In this document: piece by piece, positions 7,025 to 12,768 of the stretch
Position numbering within the stretch: the first letter of the stretch is position 1
How the letters are laid out: every line of letters starts with the position of its first letter
Assembly: GCA_019454915.1 (NCBI GenBank)
Contig: JACFNM010000093.1
Span: 1-12,768 of the forward strand
From: Chitinophagaceae bacterium
GTDB lineage: Bacteria; Bacteroidota; Bacteroidia; Chitinophagales; Chitinophagaceae
Reading direction: 5' to 3'
Length of the DNA stretch: 12,768 nt
The notes under the pieces: model-generated
The model's input: only the letters and a program-made list of their open reading frames with translations
Databases searched by the model: none
Told to the model about the DNA's origin: nothing
Position numbers and translations under genes: made by a program

Positions 7025-7226
7025 GTTACTCACTTATGGTAACGTATACAACATATCAATTCTTTTGGCCGGAGCGGCACGGTAAATGCAATGCTCAGGC
7101 AGGGTTGTATACGAATCCTGCACTTCCGCTTCACAATCTTTGTGAAAAAACAAATCAGATATCAGGTTTTAAAGACTTCCTCTGATTTACCCCGGACTTT
7201 ATCAATATTATACGTATAGTTCGGGG
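7025..7226 (+). ncRNA. Candidate structured RNA or leader (no recognised family)
   Basis: The stretch has no convincing ORF but is dense in complementary segments: GTTAC/GTAAC (7025-7029/7039-7043); a perfect 10-bp pair CGTATACAAC/GTTGTATACG (7043-7052/7104-7113) enclosing GCCG/CGGC (7068-7071/7075-7078); TTCACAA-TCT-TTGTGAA (7130-7146); AAATCAGA/TCTGATTT (7152-7159/7181-7188); and a 9-bp CCCCGGACT/AGTTCGGGG with one G-U (7190-7198/7218-7226). GCAGG/CCTGC (7099-7103/7117-7121) would compete with the long stem, as in a switch. It follows the promoter at 6992-7022. I see no match to tmRNA, SRP RNA, RNase P RNA or a riboswitch consensus I know. Alternatives are a nos-operon 3' end or a remnant of a mobile element. 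Confidence 0.35.
7145..7188 (-). terminator. Possible minus-strand terminator within the structured region
   Basis: Read on the minus strand, the AAATCAGA/TCTGATTT stem (8 bp, 21-nt loop) is followed by G and six T. This has intrinsic-terminator form for a leftward transcript, yet no leftward gene lies upstream of it. It could end an antisense RNA or be an accident of an A-rich leader. Confidence 0.25.
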
Positions 7227-7269
7227 CATACGCTGGATTTTATATTTCTTGGATTTTAATTGATTTTTT

Positions 7270-7506
7270 ATGGAAAGGAACATGATGACCTTACCGGTAA
7301 GGGTTATTCTATTTTGTAGCATTTATGCAATAAACATCGCTATTCTTATTACCGGCATTATTACAGGGAAATTGTGGTTATGGATTATAGCGTTATTGAT
7401 TTCGGCTATGCCTATTATCTATTTTAAGGAAAGAAATAAGCGGGTTTGGACTGATTATATTCAGAGAAGAAAAGAGAACAGAACAAAAAAGCAACAACAC
7501 GGTTAA
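7270..7506 (+). CDS. Small two-helix membrane protein, unrecognised
   Basis: This 78-aa ORF encodes two hydrophobic segments (about 8-30 and 35-52) followed by a strongly basic tail (KERNKR...QRRKENRTKKQQ), so it is probably an inner-membrane hairpin with both ends in the cytoplasm. Further in-frame Met codons at positions 5 and 6 could be the true start; no clear ribosome site decides. I do not recognise the family. It lies between the structured region and the Rnk-like gene (62 bp downstream) and could share their transcript. A weak -7-like TATATTTC is at 7241-7248. The membrane-protein composition makes a real gene more likely than chance. Confidence 0.6.
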   Translation: MERNMMTLPVRVILFCSIYAINIAILITGIITGKLWLWIIALLISAMPIIYFKERNKRVWTDYIQRRKENRTKKQQHG

Positions 7507-7540
7507 ATAAATAAAACAACAACTATACGCACTTTTTCAC

Positions 7541-7552
7541 TATTGTTCAATA
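7541..7552. promoter_or_regulatory. Small palindrome before the Rnk-like gene
   Basis: TATTG-TT-CAATA is a perfect 5-bp inverted repeat 16 bp before the next ATG. It could be an operator, but a site this short can arise by chance. Confidence 0.2.
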
Positions 7553-7568
7553 CTCAAAAATTACAGTC

Positions 7569-7973
7569 ATGAAAGCTGAAAAAAAACCGGTATTATTATG
7601 CGAGGAAGATTTCCGCCTGCTAAAACAATTGGTTGGGATATCTCTGATAAACGATATGGAGGAAGAGATGACGCTGGCTTATGAGTTAAGCCGGGCAAAT
7701 GTGGTAAAGGATGATGCATTTCCCGAAGACACCATCAGGCTGAATTCCAAAGTACGCGTTGAAGATATGGCCACCAAAAGAACGACCGATCTTTCGATCG
7801 TTATGCCACCGCATGCCGATATTAAGCAAAAGAAAATATCCATTCTCACACCTATGGCGGCAGCGCTTATTGGATTCAGGAAAGGAGATGAGGTGGAATG
7901 GAAAATGCCATCCGGACTGAAAAAATATAAGATTCTGGATGTTGCCAATCAACTCAATGCCGCTCAGGCATAG
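7569..7973 (+). CDS. Rnk-like protein with GreA/GreB C-terminal domain
   Basis: This 134-aa protein has a short helical N-terminal part (about 1-50) and a GreA/GreB C-terminal-type FKBP-like fold (about 53-126), including RLNSKVRVED, SILTPMAAALIGFRKGDEVEW and the closing KYKILDV. The length and layout match Rnk, the 'regulator of nucleoside diphosphate kinase' family. Rnk binds RNA polymerase near the secondary channel but lacks the long acidic coiled coil that lets GreA stimulate transcript cleavage; that coiled coil is also absent here. The specific role in this organism is unknown. It follows the small membrane protein and is closed by the terminator at 8029-8064. Confidence 0.85.
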   Translation: MKAEKKPVLLCEEDFRLLKQLVGISLINDMEEEMTLAYELSRANVVKDDAFPEDTIRLNSKVRVEDMATKRTTDLSIVMPPHADIKQKKISILTPMAAALIGFRKGDEVEWKMPSGLKKYKILDVANQLNAAQA

Positions 7974-8028
7974 TTTTACAAGTCACATAAACGGAGACAA
8001 CTTAGTTTTCATAGAGTGAATATATCAG

Positions 8029-8064
8029 CAGAAGTACAGGCGACGGTCTGTACTTCTGTTTTTT
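8029..8064 (+). terminator. Intrinsic terminator after the Rnk-like gene
   Basis: A perfect 11-bp stem (CAGAAGTACAG at 8029-8039 with CTGTACTTCTG at 8048-8058), an 8-nt loop and six T (8059-8064) form a textbook rho-independent terminator for the rightward transcript. The remaining gene-free bases to 8228 hold no feature I can support. Confidence 0.9.
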
Positions 8065-8228
8065 CACGAACCCAAATTTTGCAGTCGGGCTCCAAAGCGA
8101 CTAAGAAAGGCTAATCCCGGATCAATGATTCCCACAATCCTTTCCAAGCCTCGGTTGCCGGGATGCCCTTCACAAAGGATAATACACTTTGCAGTACTCT
8201 TACCAGCTACTACAAAACTCCGGATGAA

Positions 8229-9260
8229 TTATCCATAAATACTTTTCGAAGGCTTCACAAGTTCTGTTTTACTGCTCTTCACAGCATAGGTAAATCCTTT
8301 CTGTAAAGCATAAGCACCGTATTCGCCTTTTTTATTTAACGCCAGAAATCCCACCTGGATGTTTTTCGATTTCTCCGGGCTTCTTTTAATAATCCGTTGT
8401 ACTGCCATTTTACAGGCTGCCTCAGGGGAATGCCCCTGACGCATCAGTTCTACAACTAAATGCGACCCCACTATCCGTATTACTTCTTCTCCTACACCAG
8501 TAGAAGTAGCTGCCCCCACTTCATTATCCACGTAAAGACCGGCGCCGATGATAGGTGAATCACCAACTCTGCCATGAATTTTATAAGCTAATCCGCTTGT
8601 CGTACAGGCGCCGCTTAAATTGCCGGATGCATCCAATGCTACCATTCCTATGGTATCATGATTTTCAGCACCGCCGGGATATGAACTGTTCTCTTTGCGA
8701 AACAACTGGTTTTCGACATTAATTGCAGGTTCATAACGCGACCTCTTCAACCACTCCTTCCAGGCCTTTTCGCTTTCCGGGGTGAGCAGGTTCTCCTTCT
8801 TAAACCCGTTGGCAAGCGCAAATTGCAGCGCACCATCACCGGCAAGAACGATATGGGGCGTCTTCTCCATCACCAATCTTGCCACCGAAATAGCATGAGT
8901 GATATGTTCAAGCGCCATTACGGACCCGCAGTTGTAAAATTCATCCATAATACAGGCATCCAACGTTACCCGTCCATCACGGTCCGGTAAGCCACCATAA
9001 CCTACACTCTGGTTGGAAGGATCCGCTTCCGGCACTCTCACGCCTGCCTCTACCGCATCCAACGCTCTTCCTTTTCTCTCTAAAATACTCCAGGCAGCGG
9101 CATTAGCAGCTCTTCCAAAGTCCCAGGTAGAGATAACGATGCTGCCGTTCGTGGCCGGCCTGGGTTGAACGATGCTGCCGGCTAAGGCCTGCCCGCCCGT
9201 TAGTACTGCGGCGGAGCTTATTACCGAAGCCTGCAAAAACTTTCTTCTGGTAGATTTCAT
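8229..9260 (-). CDS. Glycosylasparaginase (N4-(beta-N-acetylglucosaminyl)-L-asparaginase), Tat-exported
   Basis: This 343-aa protein belongs to the Ntn-hydrolase family that splits the link between N-acetylglucosamine and Asn, or releases ammonia from Asn derivatives. A twin-arginine signal (TRRKFLQAS, 4-12, then a hydrophobic stretch ending near ALAGS) sends it to the periplasm. The precursor cuts itself before the nucleophile Thr203 in the HDTIGMVALD motif (201-210). Other expected residues are the W46/F48 region, R231 and D234 in GRVGDSP, and TTSG at 220-223. The length equals the known Flavobacterium (Elizabethkingia) enzyme with its signal. It stands alone on the minus strand, 125 bp from the RES gene. 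It could serve in degrading glycoproteins. A plain isoaspartyl peptidase/asparaginase is less likely because of the HDT motif and the spacing. Confidence 0.92.
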   Translation of the reverse strand: MKSTRRKFLQASVISSAAVLTGGQALAGSIVQPRPATNGSIVISTWDFGRAANAAAWSILERKGRALDAVEAGVRVPEADPSNQSVGYGGLPDRDGRVTLDACIMDEFYNCGSVMALEHITHAISVARLVMEKTPHIVLAGDGALQFALANGFKKENLLTPESEKAWKEWLKRSRYEPAINVENQLFRKENSSYPGGAENHDTIGMVALDASGNLSGACTTSGLAYKIHGRVGDSPIIGAGLYVDNEVGAATSTGVGEEVIRIVGSHLVVELMRQGHSPEAACKMAVQRIIKRSPEKSKNIQVGFLALNKKGEYGAYALQKGFTYAVKSSKTELVKPSKSIYG

Positions 9261-9385
9261 TGTCTTCGTATTTTATACGTCTAAATTAATCCTTTGTAAA
9301 CAAATAAAGACCGAATCTTAGCTACCCTGCCCCGGCGTCAGATTCAGCAGGTGAAGCATTTCGCTTTGTTCACCGGTGCGCAAGG

Positions 9386-9838
9386 CTATAGCAGTCTTTG
9401 ATCCCATCCAAAATCTTCGGTTCGGAGAAGCTTAACCTTCTCATAAAAAGAAACATGACGCGTATTCACTAAATAGTTTCTTTCGGAAGGTATAAGCACG
9501 GAAGGTACTTCCAGCAAGAGCGTTTTATTTTGCCGGTACCAGTCGGATCCGATTTGCTGCAACAGGGGATAGCTGCGCATCAAACGCCAGTTTTCAGGCA
9601 GATCTTTAGTAGATATTTGAGTGACATCCTTCCGGGTTGCATCAATCTCAATGACCATTAACTTATAAAGTTCGTTGGTTTGGATGGTATTGCGATGTGC
9701 CAGCATTTCTAACGCGGAAAGAGAGATTGAACCACCCGCATAAATAACATACTCCTCATTTTTGTTCCATCGGTTAGCTACGCCGGAAGAAGTGAGCTGT
9801 TTCGCATATTTTGCACGTCGTATATTATAGACGATCAT
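9386..9838 (-). CDS. RES-domain toxin (probable NAD+-degrading)
   Basis: The product has 150 aa from ATG at 9838; an in-frame GTG at 9844 would add two residues and overlap the antitoxin stop. The protein is almost wholly a RES domain, with the start MIVYNIRRAKYA, the conserved Gly and Arg in SSGVANRWN (18-25), tyrosines in EEYVIYAGGS, a Glu in the ALEML helix (about 44) and the late IPSERNYLVNTRH motif. RES toxins of the MbcT/ParT/Res group degrade or modify NAD+ and arrest growth unless bound by their antitoxin. The antitoxin gene lies directly upstream with essentially no gap, the usual arrangement. All motifs expected for an active toxin seem present; activity is inferred. Confidence 0.88.
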   Translation of the reverse strand: MIVYNIRRAKYAKQLTSSGVANRWNKNEEYVIYAGGSISLSALEMLAHRNTIQTNELYKLMVIEIDATRKDVTQISTKDLPENWRLMRSYPLLQQIGSDWYRQNKTLLLEVPSVLIPSERNYLVNTRHVSFYEKVKLLRTEDFGWDQRLL

Positions 9839-9840
9839 AG

Positions 9841-10281
9841 TCACACGTTATCGCCATATTCCATAGCGGTAAGACGGCTGTCAATAAAACGGATGCCGGA
9901 AATGGTATCCAGGAAATCGGCAGGGGCTTTATTATCTAAAAAAACGTTTTTAGCGGAAAGCCAGGCTTCAAAATCAGGCACATTACCAAACACTTCGGTA
10001 CCGTGCCTGTAAAGAGAAAGAACCATAATGATATGTTCCCGAAGATTCTCTTTTAAGGTGATATCTCCCTTATCCAGGTAGTTCTTGAAGGTTCTTGGAG
10101 TGATATTCAGCCAGCGCGCCAGCGTGGTGAGCTTGAGTCCTATTAATCGCTTCAATGTATTGATGTATTCAATATCGTTGCGGGGCTGGGTAGCATAAAG
10201 GTAGGTGGCGGCATATTCTTCTACGCGCGGAAGGCTATCCATTATATCTGACCCGTCATCATATGGATATTTCTTTGCCAT
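9841..10281 (-). CDS. Xre/MbcA/ParS-family antitoxin
   Basis: This 146-aa protein has a helical, Xre-like N-terminal DNA-binding region (about 38-95, including TLARWLNITPRTFKNYL) and a C-terminal MbcA/ParS/Xre toxin-binding domain (DUF2384), seen in EAWLSAKNVFL and the ending KAPADFLDTISGIRFIDSRLTAMEYG (about 105-143). It should neutralise the RES toxin by plugging its active site with the C-terminus and repress its own operon. The 95-bp region before it carries a long direct repeat and a good -7 box. The toxin start follows within two bases (or overlaps by four if GTG is used), so the pair is co-translated. Confidence 0.88.
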   Translation of the reverse strand: MAKKYPYDDGSDIMDSLPRVEEYAATYLYATQPRNDIEYINTLKRLIGLKLTTLARWLNITPRTFKNYLDKGDITLKENLREHIIMVLSLYRHGTEVFGNVPDFEAWLSAKNVFLDNKAPADFLDTISGIRFIDSRLTAMEYGDNV

Positions 10282-10290
10282 CTTCTTTTC

Positions 10291-10355
10291 ATTTTTTCAA
10301 ATATATAAATTTTTCTGAAATAAAACAGAAATTTTTCCAAACATATAAAATTTTC
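10291..10355. repeat. 25-bp direct repeat with 40-bp period upstream of the antitoxin
   Basis: The copies at 10291-10315 and 10331-10355 match at 22 of 25 positions and start exactly 40 bp apart, close to four helical turns. Both contain, on the minus strand, a perfect TAnnTTTG (TATATTTG at 10298-10305, TATGTTTG at 10338-10345). The inverted pair TTTCTG/CAGAAA (10312-10317/10326-10331) lies around the spacer. They are likely operator copies for the Xre-type antitoxin, a duplicated promoter, or both. Confidence 0.55.
10298..10320 (-). promoter_or_regulatory. Candidate antitoxin-toxin promoter
   Basis: On the minus strand the -7 box TATATTTG (10298-10305) is a perfect consensus and lies 16 bp before the antitoxin ATG. 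A weak -33 box (TCTG) lies about 20 bp upstream of it, slightly beyond the interval given. Its overlap with the first direct-repeat copy would permit autorepression. Confidence 0.45.
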
Positions 10356-10361
10356 GTTTCA

Positions 10362-10369
10362 TAACTTTG
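10362..10369 (+). promoter_or_regulatory. -7 box of the DCC-family gene
   Basis: TAACTTTG is a perfect TAnnTTTG element ending seven bases before the ATG at 10377. The transcript would start almost at the start codon. No -33 box is evident. The second direct-repeat copy lies just upstream. Confidence 0.35.
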
Positions 10370-10376
10370 AGTTCTC

Positions 10377-10790
10377 ATGAACGAGATAACCCATAAACGG
10401 ATCGTTCTCTTTGACGGGGTTTGCAATCTCTGCAACGGCGCTGTCCGTTTTATCATCCGCCATGATGCAAAAGATCAGTTTCGGTTTGCTTCCCTGCAAT
10501 CGGATTTTGCAAAGCAACTGTTGGGAAAACATCACTTTCCTTTTTTTTACAAAACAGATAGCATTATTTTTATAGAAGACGGAAAGGTGTATCTCAAATC
10601 AGAGGCGGTTCTTGGCATAGTCCGGCGCTTAGGCGGGTTTTGGAAGCTGCTGGTTATCTTCTATGTTATTCCCCGTTTTATCCGCGATGGTGTCTATGAT
10701 TTCATAGCCCGGAATCGCTATAAATGGTTTGGAAAAAGAAACGAATGTATGATACCCACTGAGAAATTACGTCGTCGGTTTTTGGCATAA
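10377..10790 (+). CDS. DCC-family thiol-disulfide oxidoreductase (DUF393)
   Basis: This 137-aa protein begins with the family-defining DGVCNLC (13-19) in the context IVLFDGVCNLCNGAVRFIIRHD. A thioredoxin-like fold follows, with FASLQSDFAKQLLG, DSIIFIEDGKVYLKSEAVLGIVRRLGG, and a C-terminal YDFIARNRYKWFG...CMIPT. No signal peptide is present, so it is cytoplasmic or peripheral. The CxxC suggests a redox role, but the biological substrate of the family is unknown. It is a single gene, divergent from the toxin-antitoxin pair and convergent with the susD gene. The start agrees with the usual family N-terminus. Confidence 0.9.
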   Translation: MNEITHKRIVLFDGVCNLCNGAVRFIIRHDAKDQFRFASLQSDFAKQLLGKHHFPFFYKTDSIIFIEDGKVYLKSEAVLGIVRRLGGFWKLLVIFYVIPRFIRDGVYDFIARNRYKWFGKRNECMIPTEKLRRRFLA

Positions 10791-10839
10791 TAGCGGACGG
10801 TCATATAAAATTTCGCAGACGAATAGTTGAAAAGAAGAA

Positions 10840-10859
10840 AGCAGCCCGTAAAGGCTGCT
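10840..10859 (-). terminator. Intrinsic terminator of the susCD operon
   Basis: AGCAGCC (10840-10846) pairs with GGCTGCT (10853-10859) around a 6-nt loop. On the minus strand the stem is followed by TTTCTTCTTTTC, so it terminates leftward transcription 38 bp after the susD stop. The plus-strand tail is not T-rich. Confidence 0.75.
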
Positions 10860-10896
10860 CTCATCAAGGTATTAAAGATAATCACAGACCAGAAAA

Positions 10897-12498
10897 TCAC
10901 GGCATAAACCATGGCTTCTTTGATTTATCATCCGTACCGCCGGTTGCAGCCTTCCAATTGTCATTATTGGAAGTAATCTCTCCTGTAGGATACACCAACC
11001 TGTTCAGATTCAATGCTTCGCTGGTCGGATTTAGTGGCACATTGGGTGTAGCGTCACCTGTTCTGCGCTTTAAAGTCCAGGCTTCAAAAGGCTGATGAAA
11101 AAGAGATATCCAAAGTTGCTTATAAATCTGCTTTAGTGCGTCAGCCTGAACCCCACTATAGGCAACAGCGGGATTGGTCAACATTCCATTTAATTCAGCG
11201 ATAGTGGGTTCAGCAGCAGGCTTATTAACATTCCATACAGCTGACTCATTTGCCAGTTTATACCAGTACTTAACAGACGCAGTTATTCCCTCTTTATAGT
11301 TCTGTTCCGCAAGGGCAGCATTAGCGGATACTCCTCCGATTCCCCTATTATAGATTTCAGCCTTTAAAAAGCTTACTTCAGAACCAGTTATAAACAGGTC
11401 GGGAAAAGTCCGGTCATTTACGTAGAAGACGTTAAATGGCGAATAATGGTAGGTCCCCCCGGATACCCATGTTGTTAAACGGGATTCATTGTAAGGATCA
11501 TCTGCTCCGTTATTATTCGTTTCGGCAACGGTACTATTATCAGGTGTCTGCGGAAACGGTACCCAGTCTCCCTCGCTGTTAGGTTCAAAGAAAATTCTTG
11601 CACGTAAATCGTATATCCCCGAACCATCAACATCATCTGAACTCGACATTGCATCCCACATCGTTGTCCCCATCCTAACATACGCGTTACCTCTGAAAGA
11701 GCCGCCCCGGTTTATTTCCAGACCGGCTACAGCCTTAGGATCAACTCCAAGGTATTCATCAGGCTCCAAGAGTGGTTTCGTCAACACCTCGGCAATAATG
11801 GCGTCAGCAACGGCTGTATTCTTTTCACGCATAACCAGCGCGTACCTTAAACGTAGCGAGTTAGCAAATTTCACCCATTTGGAAATGTCTCCTTGTAACA
11901 GCGTTTCATATGCTCCCAGAGATATCTGGTCTGGAGAGGTTGAGAAATTATCTGCTGCCCATTTCAAATCATCCATGGCCGCAGCGAAGATTGAAGCCTG
12001 ATCGTCATAGACAGGGCGATAATTGTCTGACCCATAGAAGGATTTACCCGCTTCAGAATAAGGCATATCGCCATACTGGGTAGTATTTATCAGGGTTTTA
12101 TAGGCGATCAGAGTGGTGAGCATGGCTTTTATATTCGTCAATTTTGCCACATCCGGATCTGCATCAATCATATCAGATACTCTCCTGAAATCTGCCAGTG
12201 AAAAATAATAGTTCTGCCATAAGCCGCCTACCAGATTATCCAAACGATAGCCTGATGCTGCATAATTAGCGCCCAACTGTGTGGACTGATATATAAAAGA
12301 AGAAAAGATCCCTCTTCCGCCTTCTAACATACCCGAGGCAATACCATTATACATGGCCGGTATCGTTGCATTATAAGTCTTGTTATCCCAGGGCTTATTG
12401 ATATCTCCAAAATCCTTCTTACAGGATACCAGAGTAGCTGCCAGCAATCCTACAATTGATGCCGGCAAAATGATTTTTTTACTCATTATATATTTCAT
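10897..12498 (-). CDS. SusD/RagB-like outer-membrane nutrient-binding lipoprotein
   Basis: This 533-aa protein has a lipoprotein signal ending in LVSC (Cys26), followed by KKDFGDINKPWDN. An internal ATG at 12486 gives an equally good signal (MSKKIILPASIVGLL) and may be the true start. The body is rich in Tyr, Trp and Asn and has the helical repeat pattern of SusD proteins; the late motif FEAWTLKRRTG (471-481) is typical of the SusD-like_2 group. SusD homologues sit on the cell surface as a lid on a SusC TonB-dependent channel, binding sugar, peptide or other nutrient. The susC gene ends 16 bp upstream, so they form one operon. The substrate cannot be told, as no degradative enzyme gene is adjacent in the window. 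Confidence 0.93.
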   Translation of the reverse strand: MKYIMSKKIILPASIVGLLAATLVSCKKDFGDINKPWDNKTYNATIPAMYNGIASGMLEGGRGIFSSFIYQSTQLGANYAASGYRLDNLVGGLWQNYYFSLADFRRVSDMIDADPDVAKLTNIKAMLTTLIAYKTLINTTQYGDMPYSEAGKSFYGSDNYRPVYDDQASIFAAAMDDLKWAADNFSTSPDQISLGAYETLLQGDISKWVKFANSLRLRYALVMREKNTAVADAIIAEVLTKPLLEPDEYLGVDPKAVAGLEINRGGSFRGNAYVRMGTTMWDAMSSSDDVDGSGIYDLRARIFFEPNSEGDWVPFPQTPDNSTVAETNNNGADDPYNESRLTTWVSGGTYHYSPFNVFYVNDRTFPDLFITGSEVSFLKAEIYNRGIGGVSANAALAEQNYKEGITASVKYWYKLANESAVWNVNKPAAEPTIAELNGMLTNPAVAYSGVQADALKQIYKQLWISLFHQPFEAWTLKRRTGDATPNVPLNPTSEALNLNRLVYPTGEITSNNDNWKAATGGTDDKSKKPWFMP

Positions 12499-12514
12499 AT
12501 AAATAGATTATAGA

Positions 12515-12768
12515 TTAGAACTTTGCTTTCAAACTAACTCCCAGAGAGCGGATACTCGGCATTCCGGACCACTGTAATCCCTGCCCATTACCGACACCGT
12601 TAATCGCTTCCGGATTCAGATGATCCGGTAAACTCGAATAAATATAAAACAGGTTTCTTCCAATTAACGACAAAGAGAGATTTTGAAAGATTCTTGAACT
12701 CTTGGCAATACGAGCAGGCAAATCATAAGTTAAAGCCACTTCTCTCATCTTAAACCAGGTGTTCTCAA
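12515..12768 (-). CDS. SusC/RagA-like TonB-dependent receptor (C-terminal end, cut by window edge)
   Basis: The frame is open from the window edge to the stop at 12515-12517, giving the last 83 full codons. It shows the SusC C-terminus: WFKMREVALTYDLP, IFQNLSLSLIGRNLFYIYSSLPDHLNPEA and the final beta-strand SIRSLGVSLKAKF ending in Phe, as expected for barrel insertion. It pairs with the SusD-like gene 16 bp downstream to import a nutrient across the outer membrane. The signal, plug and most of the barrel are outside the window. Confidence 0.92.
   Translation of the reverse strand, partial: ENTWFKMREVALTYDLPARIAKSSRIFQNLSLSLIGRNLFYIYSSLPDHLNPEAINGVGNGQGLQWSGMPSIRSLGVSLKAKF

Noticed and set aside
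6931..7185. 84-codon plus-strand ORF overlapping the end of nosY
   Set aside because: Its first part is nosY sequence in another frame and the rest covers the palindromic region; the composition is not protein-like and no family is recognisable.
8064..8228. 54 open codons in frame after the asparaginase stop, plus an open 31-codon stretch in another frame (8111-8206)
   Set aside because: Neither has a suitable start codon. A 54-codon run without stop is not very rare by chance, the frame runs into the terminator stem, and the asparaginase already has full family length. Readthrough is not supported.
9350..9374. GGTGAA/TTCACC inverted repeat after the RES gene as a terminator
   Set aside because: The stem is only 6 bp and no T-run follows on the minus strand.
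1..12768. CRISPR arrays, tRNA or rRNA genes, insertion sequences
   Set aside because: No regularly spaced repeats, no tRNA- or rRNA-like segments and no transposase reading frames were seen.

Overview
The window looks like chromosomal DNA of a Bacteroidota bacterium, probably in the Chitinophagaceae/Sphingobacteriia range. The grounds are a SusC/SusD pair, promoter boxes of the Bacteroidota -33/-7 type (TTG ... TAnnTTTG), little use of Shine-Dalgarno sites, and a nitrous oxide reductase cluster arranged as in that phylum. The assignment rests on gene content and sequence style, not on a database match.

Left part (1-6988): the 5' part of a Crp/Fnr-type regulator reads leftward out of the window. 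Reading right from the shared intergenic region is a clade II (Sec-type) nos cluster: a monohaem cytochrome c lipoprotein, NosZ, a membrane domain fused to NosL, NosD, NosF and NosY. The cytochrome probably delivers electrons to NosZ, which reduces N2O to N2 in the periplasm. NosL and NosD/F/Y serve copper-site assembly and maturation. There is no nosR or nosX, as usual for this clade. A strong hairpin plus T-run after nosZ probably lowers expression of the assembly genes relative to nosZ.

Middle part (6989-8228): a good promoter right after nosY is followed by about 200 bp with six inverted repeats and no convincing ORF. Then come a 78-aa two-helix membrane protein, a Rnk/GreA-C-terminal-type protein and a clear intrinsic terminator.

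Right part (8229-12768): a Tat-exported glycosylasparaginase (minus strand); a RES toxin with its Xre/MbcA/ParS antitoxin (minus), preceded by a 25-bp near-identical direct repeat with a 40-bp period; a small DCC-family thiol-disulfide oxidoreductase (plus); and the end of a SusC/SusD outer-membrane uptake operon (minus), running out of the window and closed by a terminator at 10840-10859.

The most unusual points are the NosL fusion, whose joint carries an A10 tract followed at once by a stop codon in the -1 frame and an internal lipoprotein signal, and the unexplained structured region after nosY.
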